From Clostridia bacterium (lineage in GTDB: Bacteria; Acidobacteriota; Terriglobia; Terriglobales; Acidobacteriaceae): DNA of 64,000 nt. The position numbers were made by a program, and so were the translations under genes. Numbering within the stretch: the stretch's first letter is position 1; every line of letters starts with the position of its first letter. The notes below the pieces were generated by a model. That model ran no database searches and was not told where the DNA came from. It was given only the letters and a program-made list of their open reading frames with translations. Below, piece after piece: positions 26,619 to 36,132 of the stretch. The stretch is taken from the NCBI GenBank assembly GCA_035561135.1, contig DATMYA010000079.1, positions 96,204-160,203 of the forward strand, read 5' to 3'.

Positions 26619-27788
26619 ATGAGAGTGCCTTTACGGCCCGTTCTTATTGCTTTCGCTCTATTCTGTGCGACGGCCTCAGTGGCAGCGGCTCCTCCCGCTG
26701 CCACTGTAACCGTGCGCAATCCCGCCAGCGTCACTCGGACGAGTGAGACCATCGTGCTGGATGCGGAACAACTACGCGGAATGTTAGGTCTGAAAGATGT
26801 CAGGCGCGTACACGTGCGTGACGAAGCTTCCGGAAAGGAGCTTCTGATTCAGGCAGTCGATACAGACGACGATGGAACTTTTGAGGAACTTATTTTTCAG
26901 ACTGACTTGGCGCCCGGCGAGACGCGCAAATTTGTCTTGAGCACGGGTGAGCGTCAGGTTCCGCGCCGCGAAGACTTCAAAGCTTATGGCCGGTTCGTGC
27001 GGGAGCGGCGTGATGATTTCGCCTGGGAGAACGACCGGATTGCTCACCGTATGTATGGCGCGGCGCTTGAAACCTGGGCGCAGGAGCCCCTCACAAGTAG
27101 TGCTGTCGATGTGTGGACAAAGCGTGGCCCTGGGCTGGTGATCGACGCATGGTACATGGTGGACGACTATCATCGCGACCACGGCCAGGGCGGGGACTTC
27201 TATTCGGCCGGGCCCAGTCGCGGTTGCGGCGGAAGCGGCATCTGGTCCGGTGGACGACTCTATCCTTCAGCAAACTTCCGCGGGTCGCGTGTACTGGCCA
27301 ACGGGCCCATTCGGGTGATTTTTGAACTTACGTACGAGAGCTGGGATGCAGGCGGCGTTCGCGTCTCGGAGGTGAAGCGCATCACGCTCGATGCTGGGCA
27401 CCAGTTCTCCCGATTCGAGTCGCGTTATAGAGTCGTCGCTGGCGACCCGCAGACGCTTACGTACGCCGTAGGTATCAAGAAGGGCCTCGGCACCGCTAGT
27501 TCGACGCTGCGCGAGCAGGGCGCACTACGCACGTGGGAGTCGCTTAAGGAAAACGGCCAACTCGGTTGCGCGATCATCATTGATCCCGCCAACGTCCTCA
27601 GCTTCACGGAGGACAAGGCCAATTTCCTGATTACTGGGAAGGCGCTTCCCGGCAATACGGCCGTCTACTACGCCGGCTTCGGTTGGAGCAAAGCTCACTT
27701 CCCTACAGTGGAAGACTGGGACCGCCACGTCGAGAACTACGCCACCAGGCTGAAGCCACCGGTTCAAGTCACGCTGAGCGCACAATAG
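26619..27788 (+). CDS. DUF4861 secreted protein
   Basis: A 389-residue secreted protein (signal peptide about 1-23) consisting of one DUF4861 domain. Segments such as QAVDTDDDGTFEELIFQTDL, AWENDRIAHRMYG and GGDFYSAGPSRGCGG are characteristic, with several invariant aromatic and acidic residues. It is homologous to the N-terminal half of the DUF4861-GH88 fusion at 9578. Members occur in pectin-degradation loci, and here it follows uxaC, which suggests an extracytoplasmic role on uronate oligosaccharides. No reaction is established from sequence. Confidence 0.85.
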   Translation: MRVPLRPVLIAFALFCATASVAAAPPAATVTVRNPASVTRTSETIVLDAEQLRGMLGLKDVRRVHVRDEASGKELLIQAVDTDDDGTFEELIFQTDLAPGETRKFVLSTGERQVPRREDFKAYGRFVRERRDDFAWENDRIAHRMYGAALETWAQEPLTSSAVDVWTKRGPGLVIDAWYMVDDYHRDHGQGGDFYSAGPSRGCGGSGIWSGGRLYPSANFRGSRVLANGPIRVIFELTYESWDAGGVRVSEVKRITLDAGHQFSRFESRYRVVAGDPQTLTYAVGIKKGLGTASSTLREQGALRTWESLKENGQLGCAIIIDPANVLSFTEDKANFLITGKALPGNTAVYYAGFGWSKAHFPTVEDWDRHVENYATRLKPPVQVTLSAQ

Positions 27789-27811
27789 GCGCATCGGTCC
27801 ATTCTCAACCG

Positions 27812-27836
27812 TGGGGGATCATATCTGATTCCCCCA
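27812..27836 (+). terminator. Terminator-like hairpin after the DUF4861 gene
   Basis: TGGGGGATCA pairs with TGAT(T)CCCCCA across a 4-base loop with one bulged base, 24 bases beyond the stop codon. A pyrimidine-rich stretch follows. Confidence 0.5.
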
Positions 27837-27839
27837 TCC

Positions 27840-28200
27840 CTTCCCTAGTAATGGGTAATGGCCCGCTGAAGCCGTCCCCTTTCAAACCTGCCAAGCCGAG
27901 CCTTGCAAAAACAGCACTGCGGTCTGGGTTAGCGAATCCCGGATACAACGACGGCTTACCTCCGCGTGCTTCACAGGCTCTGAAAAAGTATGCTGGAAGC
28001 TCTCGTTGTTCCGTGACGCCAATTTTCCAGCTTCAAGTTTTTCTCTGCAAGTGCTTGTAGCCCCGCAGAAGCACTTCCCCCGTGCTACAGCTCAGGAGGA
28101 CACGGCTTCCTGTAGTTCAGCGACTCAGTAGCTCAGTAGCTCAGTAGCTCCTTGTCTTCCCGGGCGGAGCGACTCAGTCGCGGGGTCGAAGGATTTTTCT
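27840..28200. other. Long non-coding intergenic stretch with short repeats
   Basis: Between the DUF4861 gene and the TonB receptor there are about 500 bases with no credible gene. The stretch holds three perfect tandem copies of CTCAGTAG (28124-28147) and a perfect palindrome GCGACTCAGTCGC (28169-28181) that reuses the ACTCAG core. Nothing in it resembles tRNA. It may be an intergenic repeat element of this genome. Confidence 0.4.
28124..28147. repeat. Triple tandem octamer CTCAGTAG
   Basis: Three exact head-to-tail copies of CTCAGTAG, preceded by a related partial copy (TGTAGTTCAG). Too short and unspaced for CRISPR. Confidence 0.85.
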
Positions 28201-28223
28201 AATCGTATTGCCGAAAAGGAAAC

Positions 28224-28263
28224 GCCGCTCCAGCAGCAGCCTATTGGCTGCTACTGGAGCGGC
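28224..28263 (-). terminator. Intrinsic terminator of the TonB receptor gene
   Basis: An 18-bp stem with one mismatch and a TATT loop, 31 bases beyond the receptor stop; on the minus strand it is followed by a T-rich tract. Confidence 0.75.
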
Positions 28264-28293
28264 GGCATGGAGGCAACTTATGCCTTGCTGACC

Positions 28294-31200
28294 TTAGAAC
28301 GTGAAGCGTGCAGATAGCTGCAATCTGCGCGCGCCGCGTTCGCCATCAACCTGACCAAAGGTAGCGGTAGCGGGCGATTTCACCTGTCCGCAACCGTTGG
28401 CGCCGTTCAAACCGCTTGTCTGGCAGGAGCTGCTGGTGTCGAAAGGCAGAGCCATATCTACACTGTTAAATGAGACATGGTTGAAGACGTTGTACGCCTC
28501 GACGCGGATGGTGAACTTCATCTGTTCGCGGATCGGGATGTTCTTCTGCAACGCCATGTCCCAATTGTTGATTCCGGGGCCGCGGCCAATATTGAGGCGG
28601 GTCATGCCGTAGGTATTAGGTGTCGGCAGGAATCCCACTTCCTTGCAATTCGCCACTGCAATTGCCTCAGTGGACATCCCTGGCGCGCACGGCAGGAACC
28701 ACACGTTCGGGTTGATGAACTGCAGGGTGTCGTGGATCTGATCCTTCGGCGCATACGGATCGCCGAAGAGCAGAGGACGCGCACCATCGCCGCCGCCAGT
28801 AAGGTTGGCTGCACCGCTATCGTCAACTCTGAGAGGTTCGCCGGTCTGGAATTGCGCGATACCCGACCATTCCCAATTGTCGCCGATCGCCTTCAACACT
28901 TTGTTATTCCAAAGACTGCTGGCCTTCGGCAGATTCGCAGTCCAGTGGAAGACGAAGTTGTGGGAGCGATCGAAGTCGGCCAAACCGTAATTCCAGAACT
29001 TGCGATCCTGGAAGTTGGCGACCGAGCCGTTCACCGTGTCCATATAGGTGAGCACCTTGGACCAGGTGTACGAGGCTCCGAACTGCAATCCCTTGGTAAA
29101 GCGACGGTTGACTGACGTCTGAAGGGCGTTGTAGTTGGAGGTTGCTCCATAATCCCGGAGATTGACGGCACCGTAGCCAGGATATGCCCGGAAATAGTTG
29201 TCGCTCAGAAGCTTCGGCTGGCAATACAGATCGCTTCCGCTGGCAGCCTTTCCGAAGTAGCAGTTCTTACTCGTCTGGGATGGATCAATCCACGCGGGGT
29301 TCCACGCCGTACCATACGCAGCGTTGGGATCGAACTGGGCCCCATACGGAATTGCGTTCAGGTTAACTTGCTGGTTGAGGTGCCGTCCGAAGGTACCGAC
29401 GTAAGCCACATCGACTACTGTACTGAACCCGATGTTGCGCTGGACTCCGAGATTGACGCCTAGTGTGGATTCGACGGCTCGATTCGGCTGCAGAATCCTA
29501 GTGTCAACCGGGCCGGCATTTACTTTCGTCGCAGTACCGTAACAACTACCGTCTGATCCGCAGCCAGGCTTGAAGGACTCCTGCGTAATCTGGCCAAAAC
29601 CGACTGAAGCATTCGTTACGAGGGGAGCTATAAGCGAGTAGTCACCCACAGTGCCGCCGCCCTCGCGGGTGTTGTAGTAAAGGCCCGCGCCTAGGCGGAT
29701 CGCGGTCTTCCCATCCTTGAAAGGATCCCAAGAAACACCAAAACGAGGCGCAAGGAGCACTCCGTTGCCGTAGCGCAGAGAGCTCGGATAGCTCGGATCG
29801 GTATTGATCACCGTACCGCTATAGTTAAACGGATTCACGAATGTGCCGATGAACGCATCAGACTTGATGTCTGCGGGGTTGTTCGGGTTCTGTGCACAGC
29901 GGCTTGGGGTGGAACGAGAAAGGCCTTTGCAGGCTGTTTTCGCAGTGGCGGACAGACTGTTGTAGGCTACCGGCTTATACAAATTCGGAGCCTGCGACGG
30001 ATCGTACCGGTCCGGAACGAAGCCGGCACCCATCCCAGACTGCAACTCAGTTGGCAGGTCATAAGTGAAGCGTATTCCGTAGCTCACCGTGAGGTTTGAC
30101 TTTACCCTCCAGCTATCCTGCCCGTACCACTCGAGGATGTGCCAGCGAGGAGCATAGTTGACGATGTTCGAGCCCTCCTGGTAGGAGCCGTAGCTGCCCA
30201 GCAGCAGGTTGGAATATGCGTACTGGGTATCGTACGGGCTGGAGCTGTTCGCGCCAAAATTGAAGTTTCCGCTGAATACGGAGCCAATGTGGCGCTGAGT
30301 GTAGTTGCCGAGCTGGAAGTAAACTCCACCTTTGAACGTGTGATTGTTCCAGACTTTAGTCAACCCGTCTGTGATCTCCCACGTGCCGGTGGAATTGTCC
30401 ATCGGGAAGCGATTATCAAAGTTGATTTCGGGAGCCCTCTTCAACTGGAAAGTACCACTTGAACCGCCGCTGCTCATGCCCGTAATTCTGGGTAGCAGGT
30501 TCAAAGGGTTCTGGTCCGGATTGTTCTGGCCCAGGGTAACGCCAAGAGCGCTCCTCGACAGTTTTTCAACATCCGCGGCGACATCGAAACCCTGTTGTTC
30601 TGCCCAGCTCGCATACCCAACCGTGAATTCGTTTACCAGGGTAGGGCTTGCGATATAGGTCACGTTAATTCCGGCATTCTTCGATGGCGTTGAGTAATAA
30701 GTGGGAATGCCCCATTGGTGCTTATTGGTGGTGGAGTTAAGTCCGCGGTTCTCCCTGTTGATTCTCATTCCGCGGAAGTACATCTTCCATTTGCTGCTGA
30801 GGTTGTAATCGAGTCTCAACAGGATCTGGTCCGACGGGTCCTCTCTAGGTCCGGTGATTTCGTAGTTGTACGGGTCGCCACTGGTACCGTTGGTTAGCGG
30901 ACATGGTGTCCCTCCGCCTGCGCCATTGATCACGCAGTCAATGTTGGGCAGGGGGAAGACATTCATGACCTTCTGGGTGTTGAGATTAATCCGGTCGGTC
31001 GGAATAATGTTGCCGGGGAAACAGGCAGCCTGGTTGCTTGCGCTGCATGTCCCGCTCAGCAGTGGATCGCGAACGTATACCTTGTTCCCTTTGAAATCGT
31101 AGGTCTTCGAGAAGTCGCCCTTGCGCTCGGCGGCAGTCGGCATCAAGTATCTTTGAGGGCCGGTGCTTCCTTTTGTAGGCCACTTCTCCTGCGAGTAGAA

Positions 31201-32127
31201 GAAGAAGAGCTTGTCCTTCTTGCTATTGAACTTGTTCGGCACGAAAATTGGACCGCCAACGTTCCATCCGTATGTGTTGTAGCGGTACCTCTGCCTGGGC
31301 GTGCCTTCGTAATTGTTTAACCAACTGTTGGCGTTTAACGCCTCATTGCGGCCATAGTAGTAGGCGGCGCCATGAAAGTCCTGGGTGCCGGACTTGGTCG
31401 TCATGTTGATGATCGCGCCGGCGCTCTGGCCATACTCGGCCTGATAGCTGTTCAGAACAACTTTGACTTCGGCGACAGCATCCATGGCAACCGGCGTATC
31501 CAGCTTGTTTCCGTCGCCTCTCGGATTGCCGTTCACACCATCGATGCTGACGGCGTTGCTGCTCTCGCGGACACCCGCGATGGTTCCGGCGCCCTGGGTG
31601 CCGAATCCGTTAGAACCGTTGTCGTCCTTAACCACACCAGGGAGAATTCGGAGAAGAGCCAGAGGATCACGTCCCAAGCTCATCAAGGTGGACATTTCCT
31701 TGCTGTCGATCAATGCGGAGCGTTCCGAACTGTCCACTTGAACGGTTGTGGCCTCAGCCTCGACGCTGACCGTTTGTGAAACTGCGCCGACCTCCAGGAC
31801 AATCGTACCTGCGGACAAGCGGTCTGATGCGCTCAGCTTCAGTTCCCGCTTCTCGGATTGCTTAAAGCCGGGCGCCTCGATGATGATTGCGAATGTACCC
31901 GGCTGCACGGCCACGAATACAAAATCGCCCGTACCATTCGTTTGAGTCTTGCGCGTATCGCCGGTGGATTGACTTGTTAAAGTGACGCGGGCATTGACCA
32001 CGACAGCATTTCCTGGGTCAACGACTCGGCCTCTGATTTCGCCGCTGGACGTCTGCGCGAAAGCGATACTGGCAATCATTAAGAAACTCGCCAGCACCGC
32101 GAGGATACAGTAAAGCCGATGCTTCAT
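28294..32127 (-). CDS. TonB-dependent receptor with carboxypeptidase-regulatory domain (Oar-like)
   Basis: A 1277-residue outer-membrane protein. Order: signal peptide (1-24), carboxypeptidase-regulatory-like beta-sandwich (about 27-110, GEIRGRVVDPGNAVVVNARV), plug domain (about 130-270, with GVRESSNAVSIDGVNGN and the AVAEVKVVLNSYQAEYG segment), then a very long beta-barrel ending in RRLQLSARFTF with the terminal aromatic typical of outer-membrane insertion. The ATG at 32127 follows GGAGGAG. This Oar-type architecture is characteristic of Acidobacteria, where such receptors occur without SusD. It is the only outer-membrane importer in the window and so the likely entry gate for oligosaccharides. 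Its promoter region carries several TTCAC motifs. Confidence 0.9.
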   Translation of the reverse strand: MKHRLYCILAVLASFLMIASIAFAQTSSGEIRGRVVDPGNAVVVNARVTLTSQSTGDTRKTQTNGTGDFVFVAVQPGTFAIIIEAPGFKQSEKRELKLSASDRLSAGTIVLEVGAVSQTVSVEAEATTVQVDSSERSALIDSKEMSTLMSLGRDPLALLRILPGVVKDDNGSNGFGTQGAGTIAGVRESSNAVSIDGVNGNPRGDGNKLDTPVAMDAVAEVKVVLNSYQAEYGQSAGAIINMTTKSGTQDFHGAAYYYGRNEALNANSWLNNYEGTPRQRYRYNTYGWNVGGPIFVPNKFNSKKDKLFFFYSQEKWPTKGSTGPQRYLMPTAAERKGDFSKTYDFKGNKVYVRDPLLSGTCSASNQAACFPGNIIPTDRINLNTQKVMNVFPLPNIDCVINGAGGGTPCPLTNGTSGDPYNYEITGPREDPSDQILLRLDYNLSSKWKMYFRGMRINRENRGLNSTTNKHQWGIPTYYSTPSKNAGINVTYIASPTLVNEFTVGYASWAEQQGFDVAADVEKLSRSALGVTLGQNNPDQNPLNLLPRITGMSSGGSSGTFQLKRAPEINFDNRFPMDNSTGTWEITDGLTKVWNNHTFKGGVYFQLGNYTQRHIGSVFSGNFNFGANSSSPYDTQYAYSNLLLGSYGSYQEGSNIVNYAPRWHILEWYGQDSWRVKSNLTVSYGIRFTYDLPTELQSGMGAGFVPDRYDPSQAPNLYKPVAYNSLSATAKTACKGLSRSTPSRCAQNPNNPADIKSDAFIGTFVNPFNYSGTVINTDPSYPSSLRYGNGVLLAPRFGVSWDPFKDGKTAIRLGAGLYYNTREGGGTVGDYSLIAPLVTNASVGFGQITQESFKPGCGSDGSCYGTATKVNAGPVDTRILQPNRAVESTLGVNLGVQRNIGFSTVVDVAYVGTFGRHLNQQVNLNAIPYGAQFDPNAAYGTAWNPAWIDPSQTSKNCYFGKAASGSDLYCQPKLLSDNYFRAYPGYGAVNLRDYGATSNYNALQTSVNRRFTKGLQFGASYTWSKVLTYMDTVNGSVANFQDRKFWNYGLADFDRSHNFVFHWTANLPKASSLWNNKVLKAIGDNWEWSGIAQFQTGEPLRVDDSGAANLTGGGDGARPLLFGDPYAPKDQIHDTLQFINPNVWFLPCAPGMSTEAIAVANCKEVGFLPTPNTYGMTRLNIGRGPGINNWDMALQKNIPIREQMKFTIRVEAYNVFNHVSFNSVDMALPFDTSSSCQTSGLNGANGCGQVKSPATATFGQVDGERGARRLQLSARFTF

Positions 32128-32245
32128 AGCGCTATCTCCTCCAAACACTTCACGCGGGCATCTCGGGTCGCTCTCTAGGCCTTGATAGCAACTCCGGACG
32201 TCACCCACGCAGAACACTACCGTCGGCAACGACAAACATTGCCGA

Positions 32246-32350
32246 GTTTCACAACATTAGAGACGAACAGCTTGGAATAAGCCGCGGCTAAGTTAAACCG
32301 CAAAGTTTCACAATGCAACCAAAAAAATTCTAAACGGTTCACATCGTGAA
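32246..32350. promoter_or_regulatory. Cluster of TTCAC-type sites upstream of the TonB receptor
   Basis: Three copies of a GTTTCACAA / GGTTCACAT motif begin at 32246, 32305 and 32336. The last forms the perfect inverted repeat TTCACATCGTGAA (338-350 of this kilobase, i.e. 32338-32350). They lie 120-220 bases upstream of the receptor start. The spacing and symmetry suggest a regulator binding several sites. The whole gap from 32128 to 32538 contains no credible gene. Confidence 0.5.
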
Positions 32351-32470
32351 AACTTATTTTCGAATTGGGCCTTGGAACAATAACTCGGGAGCTGAACCTA
32401 AAGAAGCGATTCTTTACTCAGTCGCTGACTTACCCTATCTAGGCGAACGGGGGATGCGTAAGCGTCGCGT

Positions 32471-32506
32471 AAAAAAGGGCACCACCGACGAGACGTCGGC
32501 GGTGCC
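32471..32506 (-). terminator. Intrinsic terminator of the first GH28 gene
   Basis: A 13-bp stem with one mismatch and a 3-base loop lies 33 bases past the stop. On the minus strand it is followed by a run of six T residues, the classic Rho-independent form. Confidence 0.85.
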
Positions 32507-32538
32507 TTTGACACTTCAAGCCATAAAGGTCGATCACT

Positions 32539-34062
32539 TTAGAACTGCTTTTGCTTCACGCTACCCAACTTCAAGTCGGGCAGTGACCCGCTGTGAAAGA
32601 GGGTGAACCCGTCTACATCCTGCAATGAGAATGTCGGGACTCCGGGCGCCTGCTGCGCTTTCACCAGGTTGAAATCGGCGTCCTTCACGTTGTGGAGGAC
32701 AAACGCTGGGCGAAGGTCAGGGGTGATAGTGCTGACCTCCACATTCGTAAATTCGATGCCCTTGACGTGCCGGATGAAGAAGCCATACGACGGCATTTCG
32801 CCGTGGCGATACGGCTCGGGGTACTCTTTCTCTTTTTCCGGAGGAATGATGGCGGCCTGTTCCTTGGTGCCACCGCCTCTTTGGTAAATACGGATGTTGC
32901 TCAGTTTTACGTCTTCGATGTCGTGTCCCGGGATGCCCATGATCATCGAACCGTAGCGAGGATCCGCGTCGTAAACAACGATGTTACTGATATTCACGCG
33001 GTGCAACGTTCCTACCGGTACGCCTTCAGGAGCGCGCATACGGGCGCCCAGGCGGATGTAGATAGGAGCATTCGAGATGTCGCGCATGGTGATGTTGCTG
33101 ATACTGACGTCTGAGATCTCGGCGCCGTCCACGGTCTCTAAAGCGAGGCCGCGGGAGTAGTCAAAGACGCAATTGGAGATCGTGATATTGCGGAATGCAC
33201 CTTCGGATTCCGTGCCAATCTTAATCCGGCCAGTCGGACCGTTGCGCTCGGGCGGCGGTCCGCTCTTCTTATAGGTGCCGTTTAGGAACGTGCCATTCTC
33301 AAACCCGCTCACTTCGCAGTTGGTGATCGTCACGTCTTCGGTATCACGGGCAAAGCCGAGCGCGTGTGACCCTTTCAGCACGATTGCGTCATCCCACGGC
33401 GAGTTAACGGACACGTTCGAGATGCGCACGTGGCGGCAGGAATCGATATCGATTCCGTCGCGGTTGGTGTCGATCTTTATGTTATCGATCGTCAGGTTGT
33501 CTACGCCGGTGGCGAGGATGGCGAAGTGGCCGCCCATCAACATGGAAATGTCGCGGATTATGACGTTGCGCGCAAACTTCAGTGAGATGGCTTTATTACC
33601 TACGCGCTTGTTGGCCGTGCGGGTCAGGCCCTTGCCGTAAATCATGCCGGGGCCGAGGATCGCCACGTCATGCACGTTCTCGCCCCAGATCAGGCTATTG
33701 TGAAAGTAGGTGTGACCGAAATCCTGGTACTTGTCCCACTGCTTCTGGCTCTCTTCAATAGGGTCGTAAGCCTCGGGATCGGAGGTTGCTTCGATTACGG
33801 CGCCCTGATCGAGATAGAGCGTAATGTTGCTTTTCAGATGAATCGAGCCGGAAAGATAGGTTCCGGCCGAGAAGAAAACAGTTCCGCCACCCGCCGCATT
33901 GGCGGCATCGATAGCCTTGTTGATCGCCGCGGTGTCGAGCGTCTTTCCGTCAGCTGCCGCACCGTACGCCTTAACGTCGAAAACTGGTGGCCGCGTCTGC
34001 GCGCTGACGACGGAGACTAGCGCCAGCAATATGAAAAAGAAAATTCCAGCACGCTTGATCAT
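32539..34062 (-). CDS. GH28 family protein (polygalacturonase-like), Sec-exported
   Basis: A 507-residue secreted right-handed beta-helix protein: signal peptide (1-21), the DVKAYGAAADGKTLDTAAIN start typical of bacterial GH28, then repeated N-x-x-I rungs. Catalytic-region motifs are NRDGIDIDSC (replacing NTDG), SPWDDAIVLKGS (the Asp pair) and GRIKIGTES (RIK). The usual GHG histidine is not apparent. It should hydrolyse a galacturonan or rhamnogalacturonan linkage in the periplasm, but the altered NTDG and missing His make the exact linkage uncertain. AAGGAGG precedes the ATG. Confidence 0.82.
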   Translation of the reverse strand: MIKRAGIFFFILLALVSVVSAQTRPPVFDVKAYGAAADGKTLDTAAINKAIDAANAAGGGTVFFSAGTYLSGSIHLKSNITLYLDQGAVIEATSDPEAYDPIEESQKQWDKYQDFGHTYFHNSLIWGENVHDVAILGPGMIYGKGLTRTANKRVGNKAISLKFARNVIIRDISMLMGGHFAILATGVDNLTIDNIKIDTNRDGIDIDSCRHVRISNVSVNSPWDDAIVLKGSHALGFARDTEDVTITNCEVSGFENGTFLNGTYKKSGPPPERNGPTGRIKIGTESEGAFRNITISNCVFDYSRGLALETVDGAEISDVSISNITMRDISNAPIYIRLGARMRAPEGVPVGTLHRVNISNIVVYDADPRYGSMIMGIPGHDIEDVKLSNIRIYQRGGGTKEQAAIIPPEKEKEYPEPYRHGEMPSYGFFIRHVKGIEFTNVEVSTITPDLRPAFVLHNVKDADFNLVKAQQAPGVPTFSLQDVDGFTLFHSGSLPDLKLGSVKQKQF

Positions 34063-34274
34063 CTTCCCTCCTTGGGTTCTGGGAAACTAAGCACTTCAAC
34101 AGGCGCGCGGAAGCCAACTAGAACTGCACCAACAAACTGGTTTACGCGGCTGAGAACGACTGGATTATACCAACGACCTTGCCACGATTAGCACAACTAT
34201 GAATCACTATGATTGATTGTGGAGAGTTTTATTCAGAGCTGGTGGTGCTGTGTGGCAAGAGTCATCTGTCGAAG

Positions 34275-34314
34275 TCCTCCGGGGTGCGAAGGTTCTTTCC
34301 CGCAACCCGGAGGA
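34275..34314 (-). terminator. Hairpin downstream of the second GH28 gene
   Basis: A 9-bp perfect outer stem (34275-34283 with 34306-34314) continues after one mismatch into a 4-bp inner stem. It lies 11 bases past the stop. No T run follows. Confidence 0.45.
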
Positions 34315-34325
34315 TCTGGATGAAT

Positions 34326-35939
34326 TTAAGTGAGCTTTTCCAAAACAGCTTCGGAAGCGCCATTGGTAAACGCGACGCTCTTGCTCGACTTCGCCAGGCG
34401 ATTCGAGAAGAGGGTAATTCCCTGGTTGTTGTTGCCAGTGATCTCCAGGAACGTCACAGTTCCCGGGGCCGCAGTGCAGGACTGAAGTACAGCATCCTCC
34501 ACTCCTGAGAGTTGAATGACGGGTTGCTGCGGATGGGGCTTTTTCGAGGTGAAGCGGGAAATCTCAAGTTCGCGTACGTTCGTAGCGCCCAGGGCAGGTG
34601 TCTCCTCCGCATTCGCGGACACGTTCTCGAATCGCAGGCCGTTCGCGCTGGAGCAAACAAATCCCTGCTTTGCCGATGTGACAGTGACGTTGCGGATGGA
34701 GACGTCTTCAATGGCGCGTTCAGGAAGGCCTTCTACAAGACCCGCGCGTTGTGCGCCGTCCACCACGATGTCGCTGAGATGTATGTTGCGGATCGTGGGA
34801 GTAAACTCGTTCACCGGCATCAGTCGCCGCTCGCCGCTGTAGAACATCGAGATATACAGAGCGGTGCGGCTGAGGTCGCGCATAATCCAGTTGGACACGC
34901 TGACGTTTTCGATGACGTTGCCGCGCCCGCGAGCGGTCTTGAGATAGAAGCCCATACGCGTGCCGATGCAAACGCAATTGCTGGCAACCACGTTGCGAAT
35001 ACCGCCCGCAGTCTCGCTGCCAATGCCGACGCCGGCCCATCCATCCTTGAACACACAGTTGGTGATGGTTACATTTTCAGTCGGAACGCCACCTTCCCGG
35101 TAGCGATACCCGGACTTCAGGATGATGCAATCGTCGCCGGTGCTGATGTAGCAGTTGGAAATGCGCACGTCTTTGCACGATTCCGGGTCAATGCCGTCGG
35201 TGTTCGGGGCGCGGTTCGGATTGAGAATCGTGATGCCGTCGATATTGATGTTTTCGCAAAGGACGGGGTGAACGTTCCACGATGGCGACTGCCGCACGGT
35301 GATGCCGCTCACGAGGATGTTCTTGCAGCGGTACAGGTTGATCATGCGTGGACGCGGCCATTTCAGCGGCGACCCCGGAGGATTCTCAGGTTCGCGCTCG
35401 GTGATGCCAGCCTGCTTGCGGAGCTGATTCGTTTTGCGGTTTGCTTCCCACCAGATTGGCCCCTGGCCGTCGATCGTTCCGCGACCGGTAATGGAAATGT
35501 TCTCAAGATCCAGTCCGGTGAACAATGATGCGAAGATGGTTCGGTCATTTCCCTCCCATCGGCCCTGGATGGTCGGGTAATCGTCGAAGTTGGGGCTGGC
35601 GAGGATGGTGGCCCCGGCAAGAATCTCGAATTCGACATTGCTGCGCAGGAAGATCGGGCCGCTTAAAAAGACTCCGGGCGTGACAAGGACTTTGCCTCCG
35701 CCTGCCTTGCCGCAGTCATCCACTGCATTCTGTATCGCTTTCGTGGACAGTGTCTTGCCGTCGGGGACGGCGCCGTAATCAACCACGTTGAAGATGTAAT
35801 TTGGCGTCGATTTCTGTCCTTTTACGGTGCGTGGCGCACTGGTGGCGCCGCCGAACGGACTGGCGGCGAAAGCTGCGGCGGGAACGGCTACTGCTAACCC
35901 GGTCGCGAGGTGTTGGATGAACTTGCGGCGTTGACTCAT
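34326..35939 (-). CDS. GH28 family protein (polygalacturonase-like), Tat-exported
   Basis: A 537-residue protein with a Tat-type leader (SQRRKFIQHLATGLAVAVPAAAFA) and a pectinase beta-helix: FNVVDYGAVPDGKTLSTKAIQ, ISITGRGTIDGQGPIWW, PNTDGIDPESC (Asp), STGDDCIILKSG (Asp pair), GVGIGSETAGG, and a KTARGRG segment in the RIK position. In typical GH28 enzymes GHG precedes the IGSE stretch; here it reads WAGVGIGSE, so the conserved His is missing. A polygalacturonase or a related exo-enzyme on pectin is likely. GAGGAA lies upstream of the start. Confidence 0.85.
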   Translation of the reverse strand: MSQRRKFIQHLATGLAVAVPAAAFAASPFGGATSAPRTVKGQKSTPNYIFNVVDYGAVPDGKTLSTKAIQNAVDDCGKAGGGKVLVTPGVFLSGPIFLRSNVEFEILAGATILASPNFDDYPTIQGRWEGNDRTIFASLFTGLDLENISITGRGTIDGQGPIWWEANRKTNQLRKQAGITEREPENPPGSPLKWPRPRMINLYRCKNILVSGITVRQSPSWNVHPVLCENINIDGITILNPNRAPNTDGIDPESCKDVRISNCYISTGDDCIILKSGYRYREGGVPTENVTITNCVFKDGWAGVGIGSETAGGIRNVVASNCVCIGTRMGFYLKTARGRGNVIENVSVSNWIMRDLSRTALYISMFYSGERRLMPVNEFTPTIRNIHLSDIVVDGAQRAGLVEGLPERAIEDVSIRNVTVTSAKQGFVCSSANGLRFENVSANAEETPALGATNVRELEISRFTSKKPHPQQPVIQLSGVEDAVLQSCTAAPGTVTFLEITGNNNQGITLFSNRLAKSSKSVAFTNGASEAVLEKLT

Positions 35940-36132
35940 CGCTTGCCTATTCCTCTGTCGTGGTTCTGTGGTTAGGAAGGTTAAGAAGTACAGAGGGGCG
36001 CTGAAACGCTCACCTCAAGGTTAAGAACCAATCAGCTTCGCTGACTTGGACTGCAGCAGACACGCTGCAGAAAAAAATCTATATCGGGTCACTCTGAGAC
36101 GCGCTGAAGCACGCCCCCTCACAGAGAGTGTG

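Noticed and set aside
28124..28147. Possible CRISPR-like repeat
   Set aside because: Octamers are directly adjacent with no spacers, only three copies, and there are no cas genes.
32346..32606. 86-codon rightward frame upstream of the GH28 gene
   Set aside because: It runs through the operator cluster and the terminator into the GH28 coding end; no protein features.
34512..35528. 338-codon frame opposite the second GH28 gene
   Set aside because: Its repeat-like composition (many DGDVF-like runs) is the complement of the beta-helix rungs of GH28.
36051..36077. CTGCAGC...GCTGCAG hairpin followed by an A run, downstream of the GH105 gene
   Set aside because: For the leftward GH105 transcript the T run comes before the stem, not after it, and no rightward gene ends here, so it is not a standard terminator.
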